From Catenulispora sp. MAP5-51 (GTDB lineage: Bacteria; Actinomycetota; Actinomycetes; Streptomycetales; Catenulisporaceae): 64,000 bases of DNA. Position numbers and translations under genes: made by a program. The DNA is taken from positions 62,001 to 126,000 of the forward strand of contig NZ_JBGCCH010000005.1 of assembly GCF_041261205.1 (NCBI RefSeq), read 5' to 3'. Below the pieces are notes generated by a model. The model had not been told where the DNA came from. It did not search any database and saw only the letters and a program-made list of their open reading frames with translations. Of this stretch, positions 46,970-64,000 are shown piece after piece (positions within the stretch are counted from its first letter, which is position 1; each line of letters starts with the position of its first letter).

Positions 46970-49900
46970 GTGACCGAGGACAGACTGCGCGCCTATCTCA
47001 AGCGCGTCACCGTCGACCTCGCCGAGGCGCGCCGCCGCCTGGCCGAGGCGGACGGCGATCGGCACGAGCCGATCGCCGTGGTCGGGATGGCCTGCCGGTA
47101 CCCCGGCGGCGTGCGCACGCCCGACGATTTCTGGTCCCTGCTCAGCGAGGGCCGGGACACCGTTTCGGACGTGCCGAAGGCGCGCTGGGACATCGAGGAG
47201 TACTACGACCCCGACCGAGGCACCGTCGGCGGCGTCTACACCAAGCAGGGCGCCTTCCTGGACGACATCGCGGGTTTCGACGCCGGGTTCTTCGGGCTGT
47301 CTCCGCAGGAGGCGTTCCGGATGGACCCGCAGCAGCGCCTGCTGATGGAACTGATGTGGGAGGGGCTGGAGGACGCCGGGACCACCCCGGCGGCCCTGGC
47401 CGGGAGCCGGACCGGCGTGATGGTCGGGCTGATGGACACCGTGCAGTACGGCCGGCTGGAGATGGAGCGGACCGGCCCCGCGGTCGCCGCCGATCCGCTG
47501 TTCGGACAAGGGGTCTCGACCTCGGTCGCGGCCGGGCGGCTGGCCTACCAGTACGACCTGCGCGGCCCGACGCTGACCATCGACACGGCGTGCTCCTCCT
47601 CCCTGGTCGGCGTGCATCTGGCCAGCGAGGCGCTGCGCCGCGGCGAGTGCGACATGGCGGTCGCCGCCGGTGCGTATCTGGTGATCCGGCCCGACACCTT
47701 CGTGCAGGGCTGCGCGACCTCGATGCTCGCGGTCGACGGACGCTGCAAGACGTTCGACGCCTCCGCCGACGGCTATGTGCTCGGCGAGGGCGGCGGCCTG
47801 GTCGTGCTGGAGCGGCTGTCCTCGGCACTGGCCAACGGCCGCCGGATCCGCGCCGTCCTGCGCGGCTCGGCGGTGAACCAGGACGGGCGTAGCAATGGTC
47901 TGACAGCCCCGAACCGCGGCGCGCAGGTGGACGTGATCCGGCGCGCGCAGGCGGTGGCCGGCGTCGACCCGAGCGAGGTCGCCTACGTGGAGGCGCACGG
48001 CTCCGGCACGAAGCTCGGCGACGCGATCGAGCTGTCGGCGCTGCACGACGTGTTCGCCACCACGCGCGCGACCGAGCGCCCGCTGCTGGTCGGCGCGGTG
48101 AAGACGAACATCGGCCACACGCAGTCGGCGGCGGGCGTCGCCGGCCTGATCAAGACGGTGCTGGTACTGGAGAACGGCACCGCGCCCGCGAACCGCAACA
48201 TGGACGATCCCTCGGACGCCATCCCGGGGGACGGAACGGTGCGGCCGCTGGCCGCGGCCGTGGCCCTGCCCGAGGGGCGGGTGGTGGCCGGGGTGAGTTC
48301 GTTCGGCTGGTCCGGGACGAACGCCCACGTGGTGGTGGAGACGGCGCCGGCGGCGGGGGAGGCGGACGGTCAGGGGGCTGATCAACCTGCGGCCTCGCTG
48401 CCGGCGCGCACAACTGTGCAGGGCATCGGTGCCGGCGGCGGGCCGGCGCTTGTGCCGGGCGCTGCCCAGGGCTTCTTCACGCTGCCGGTTTCGGCGGCGA
48501 GCGCGGGTGCCCTGCGGGAGCGTGCCGGCGGTCTGGCGGCGTTCCTTGCTGAGCGGCCGGATCTGGAGCTGGCCGATGTGGCGCACACTCTGCAGCACGG
48601 CCGCGCCGGGCTCGACTACCGGAGCGGCGTCGTTGCGCTCGATCGTGAGGACGCCATCCGGCAGCTGTCGGCGCTCACCTCCGGCGTCGAGGCGAAGCGT
48701 CGGCCCAAGGTCGCCTTCCTGCTCCCCGGCACCGGCGACCAGTACGCGGGTCTCGGCCGCGAGCTCTATGAATCAGAGCCCGTTTATGCCGCCGCCGTCG
48801 ACGAGTGCCTGGCCTTCGCCAAAGAGCGCTGCGGGGTCGATCTTCGCCCGCTGATGTTCTCCGAGGCTTCCTCGGCCGCCGCGTCCAACGACCTGGCTGC
48901 TTTGCTCGGCCGCGCCACCGACGCCGAAGCCGAGGACCCCGACCCGCTCGCGCACGCCGAGCTCTCGCACCCCTTCCTGTTCACCGTCGAGTACGCGCTC
49001 GCGAAGCTGCTCCAGGAGTGGGGCGTGCGGCCGGACGTGCTGGTCGGGTACAGCCTCGGCGAGTACGTCGCGGCGTGCCTGGCCGGTGTTCTGACTCTCG
49101 AAGACGCGCTGCACGTGGTGGTCGAGCGGGCCCGCCTGATCGCGACCGCGCGGGCCGGGCGGATGCTGGCGGTGGCCGCCGACGAGGCGCGCGTGCGGGC
49201 GGCGTTGGCCGCCAGCGGGGCGCGGGTGGACGTGGCCGCGCTGACCGGGCCGACGATGACGGTCGTCAGCGGGACCGAGGACCAGGTCGAGGTGCTCGCC
49301 GAGGCGCTGCGCGGGGCGGGGGTGGCGTGCCGTCCGCTGCGCAGCGAGCACGCGTTCCACTCCTCGCTGCTGGCCCCGGTGCGCGACAAGCTGGCCGCGC
49401 TGCTGGAGTCGGTGCCGCGCGCGGTCCCGACGACCACGATCGTGTCGAACACCACCGGGACCGCGCTGACCACCGAGCAGGCGGCGTCGGGGGACTACTG
49501 GGGCGACCACCTGGTGAGCCCGATCCGGTTCGCCGACAGCGTGAAGTACTGCGTTGAGCAGGGCGTTGACGTCTTCGTCGAACTGGGCGCCGGGAACACC
49601 CTCGGCGGCCTGGTGCGCCAGAACCTCGCCGGGGCCGGCGGCGCAACCGTGGTCGGGACGCTTCCCGCCGCGTGGACCGGCGCCGCCGGCGCGCCGGACG
49701 TGCGGCTCGACATGGCCGGGACGCGCGCCCGGCTGTGGGAGCAGGGCCTGCCGGTGGCGTGGCCCGAAGGCGGACGGACGGTCAGCCTGCCGCCGTATCC
49801 GTTCCAGCGCACGGCTTTCTGGCCGGAACAGAACCCTGATGCACCTGCGGATCGGCCGAGGCGGTCGCGGCCCGCGGAGCTGGCTTACGTGCCGGCCTGG

Positions 49901-51702
49901 CGGCGTGACGTGACCGGCGCGGCGCCGAGCGGACTTCCGCTGGACGGCCCGCTGGTGGTCTTCGCCGGCGACGAAGGGCTTGCGGACCTCGCCGAGGCGG
50001 CGGGCGTGCGGGTGGTCGAGGTGGTCCCCGGCGCCGAGCTGAAGCGCGAAGGACGCCGCCTGACGATCGACATCGCGAAGCTCGAGCACTATCGCGAGGC
50101 TTTCACCGGATTGCCGGACGACGGACCGGTGCACGTGGTCCACGCCTGGAGCACCCTGGCGGCGGCCACCGACGACGCAGGGCTGCGGCGCTCGATCGAG
50201 CTCGGCTTCGACAGCCTGCTGCTGACGGTCCAGGCACTGCCCGGCACGCGGCCGGTCCGCCTGCTGACGGTCAGCCGGGGCGCGCTGGATGTGCACGGCG
50301 GCGATGCGGTCGCGCCGCATCAGGCGGCGGTGCATGGGCTCGGAAGGGTGGTCCACCACGAAATCAAGGGCCTGACCTGGCGTGGTGTGGACTTGGACGC
50401 AGACACCCCGGGCACAGCGGATCTGGCCGCGGAACTCCTGATCCAGGATGCGGAACCCGAGCTCGCCGCTCGCCGCCGCAGCCGCCGATGGGTTCAGGAT
50501 TGGGCCGAGCTGCCGGTCTCCAACGAGTCGGTTGAGTCCACGGTTGCTTGGCGCCCCGAAGGCACCTACCTCATCACCGGCGGCACTCGAGGCCTCGGCC
50601 TCACCCTCGCGAACCACCTCGTGGCAGCCGGCGTCCGCAAACTCGCCCTCGTCGGCCGCAGCCGCCCCGACCCCACCGCTCCGGGCATCGCAGCCCTCGA
50701 AGCCGCCGGCGCCGAGGTCCTGCTCCTGGCCGCCGACGCCGGTGTCCCTGATGCGCTGCGCGCCGCTCTCACCGAGACCCGCCAACACTTCGGCGCCCTC
50801 ACCGGTGTCATCCACGCCGCAGGCCTTCCGGCCGGCGGCATGGCCCAGCGCCGCGCGGTCGCCGAGGCCGAGACGGTCCTCGCGCCCAAGGTCCTCGCGA
50901 TGGGTCCGCTGGCCGAGCTCGTCGGTTCGGCGACGCCTGAGGCCGAGCGGCCCGAACTCCTCATCCTCTACTCCTCGGCGGTCACCGTCTTCGGCGGGAT
51001 CGGCGAGGGCGACTACTGCGCCGCCAACTCCGTCCTCGACGCCTACGCCGCCGCCCTGGCCGCCGAAGCGCCCTCCACCAAGGTGGTCTCCGTCGCCTGG
51101 GGCCCGTGGCTCCACGACGCCTGGCAGTCCGCCGCGCCGGCCAGCGGCCTCGCCGAGCGCGCCGCCGCCTACCGCCGCCAATACGGCTTCAGCGACGAGG
51201 CCGGCTGCGCGCTCCTGGACCGCATCCTGCGCAGCGACGCCGGCTCCGGCAGCGTCGTCGCCGTCCGGCAGCGGCTGGAGGATTCGCGGCGGGAGTGGGC
51301 CGCGATGGTCGACCTGGACTCCCTCGTGGACGCCAGTTCCGTCGCGCCCGCGACCGAGCGCTTCCCGCGTCCGCAGTTGCGGACCGAGTATGTCGCGCCG
51401 CGTACCGCGCGCGAGGGCGCCGTGGCCGAGATCTGGCAGGCGTACCTGGGCATCGAGCGCGTGGGGGCGCACGACCCGTTCTTCGACCTCGGGGGGAACT
51501 CGCTGGTCGGGATGGCCATGGTGCTGGCCGTCGAGAAGGAGCTGGGCCTGGCGATCGCGCCGGCCCTGCTGTTCGAGCACCCCACCGTCGCGGCCTTCTC
51601 CGCCGCGCTGGACCCCGCCGGCGGCAAGGCCGCCGCGCGGGACCTGATCGCCACATCCTCGGCCCGGGGGCATCGCCGCCGCCGGGCCCGTACGGGAACC
51701 GA

Positions 51703-51706
<4 letters not shown>
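46970..51706 (+). CDS. modular PKS gene D: module 4 (KS-AT-KR-ACP)
   Basis: Type I PKS of 1578 residues. It keeps the N-terminal docking coil ([20 protein letters not shown]) and a canonical KS (TACSSS, Cys208). From the AT on it changes lineage: FLLPGTGDQYAGLG, GYSLGEY (Ser695) instead of GHSxG, an insert near LLGRATDAEAEDPD, and HAFHS (794-798). The KR has GGTRGLG (1204), no LDD (HAAGLPAGG; possibly A-type) and Tyr1349. The ACP has LGGNS (Ser1511), also of the myxobacterial/cyanobacterial form. No DH is present, so a beta-hydroxyl is kept. The tail is a short basic segment with no docking helices, and ATGA couples it to gene E. GTG start. Confidence 0.93.

Positions 51707-64000
<12,294 letters not shown>

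Overview
The window is high-GC actinomycete chromosome. The signs are the dgt-dnaG-sigma factor order, GTG and TTG starts with GGAGG-type ribosome sites, several genes whose TAnnnT -10 box lies only 6-7 bases before the start codon (leaderless style), and a large modular polyketide synthase (PKS) locus. The genus cannot be fixed from sequence alone.

Region 1 (1-15046) is ordinary chromosome. It holds the 3' end of a dGTPase-like gene, DNA primase with a long Gly/Arg-rich linker, an HrdA-type RpoD-family sigma factor, an FGGY sugar kinase, and a secreted PHI-1/EXORDIUM-like protein. These are followed by an alpha/beta hydrolase-OsmC fusion, a divergent SDR/TetR pair, a divergent esterase/OhrR-type MarR pair, a double-hotdog thioesterase-like protein, an ECF sigma factor with a membrane-anchored partner, and a DoxX protein. 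Convergent gene pairs are separated by hairpins or by short tandem repeats.

Region 2 (15367-27131) is the tailoring and supply arm of a biosynthetic cluster. One tightly overlapping operon encodes an acyl carrier protein (ACP), an AMP-forming acyl ligase, four enzymes of the FkbK/J/I/H type that build a hydroxymalonyl-ACP extender unit, a type II thioesterase and an Sfp-type phosphopantetheinyl transferase. No FkbG-type O-methyltransferase is present. Beyond it lie two stand-alone condensation-domain proteins on the minus strand, with a PLP-dependent decarboxylase of the diaminopimelate/ornithine decarboxylase fold on the plus strand between them.

Region 3 (27355-64000, running off the window) is the assembly line, five collinear PKS genes. 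Gene A is KSQ-AT-ACP (predicted propionyl starter) plus KS-AT-DH-KR-ACP. Genes B and C are each KS-AT-DH-KR-ACP. Gene D is KS-AT-KR-ACP. Gene E has at least three KS-AT-KR(-ACP) modules. Modules 1-3 predict a methyl-branched conjugated triene at the starter end. Modules 4-7 have no DH and predict a polyol. They also use a different KS/AT lineage (KS active site CSTS in gene E, AT motif GYSLGE). The later ATs are candidates for using the hydroxymalonyl-ACP unit, which would give vicinal diols. The role of the extra ACP/ligase/decarboxylase/condensation proteins is not explained by this assembly line, and they are the best candidates for an undescribed subsystem.
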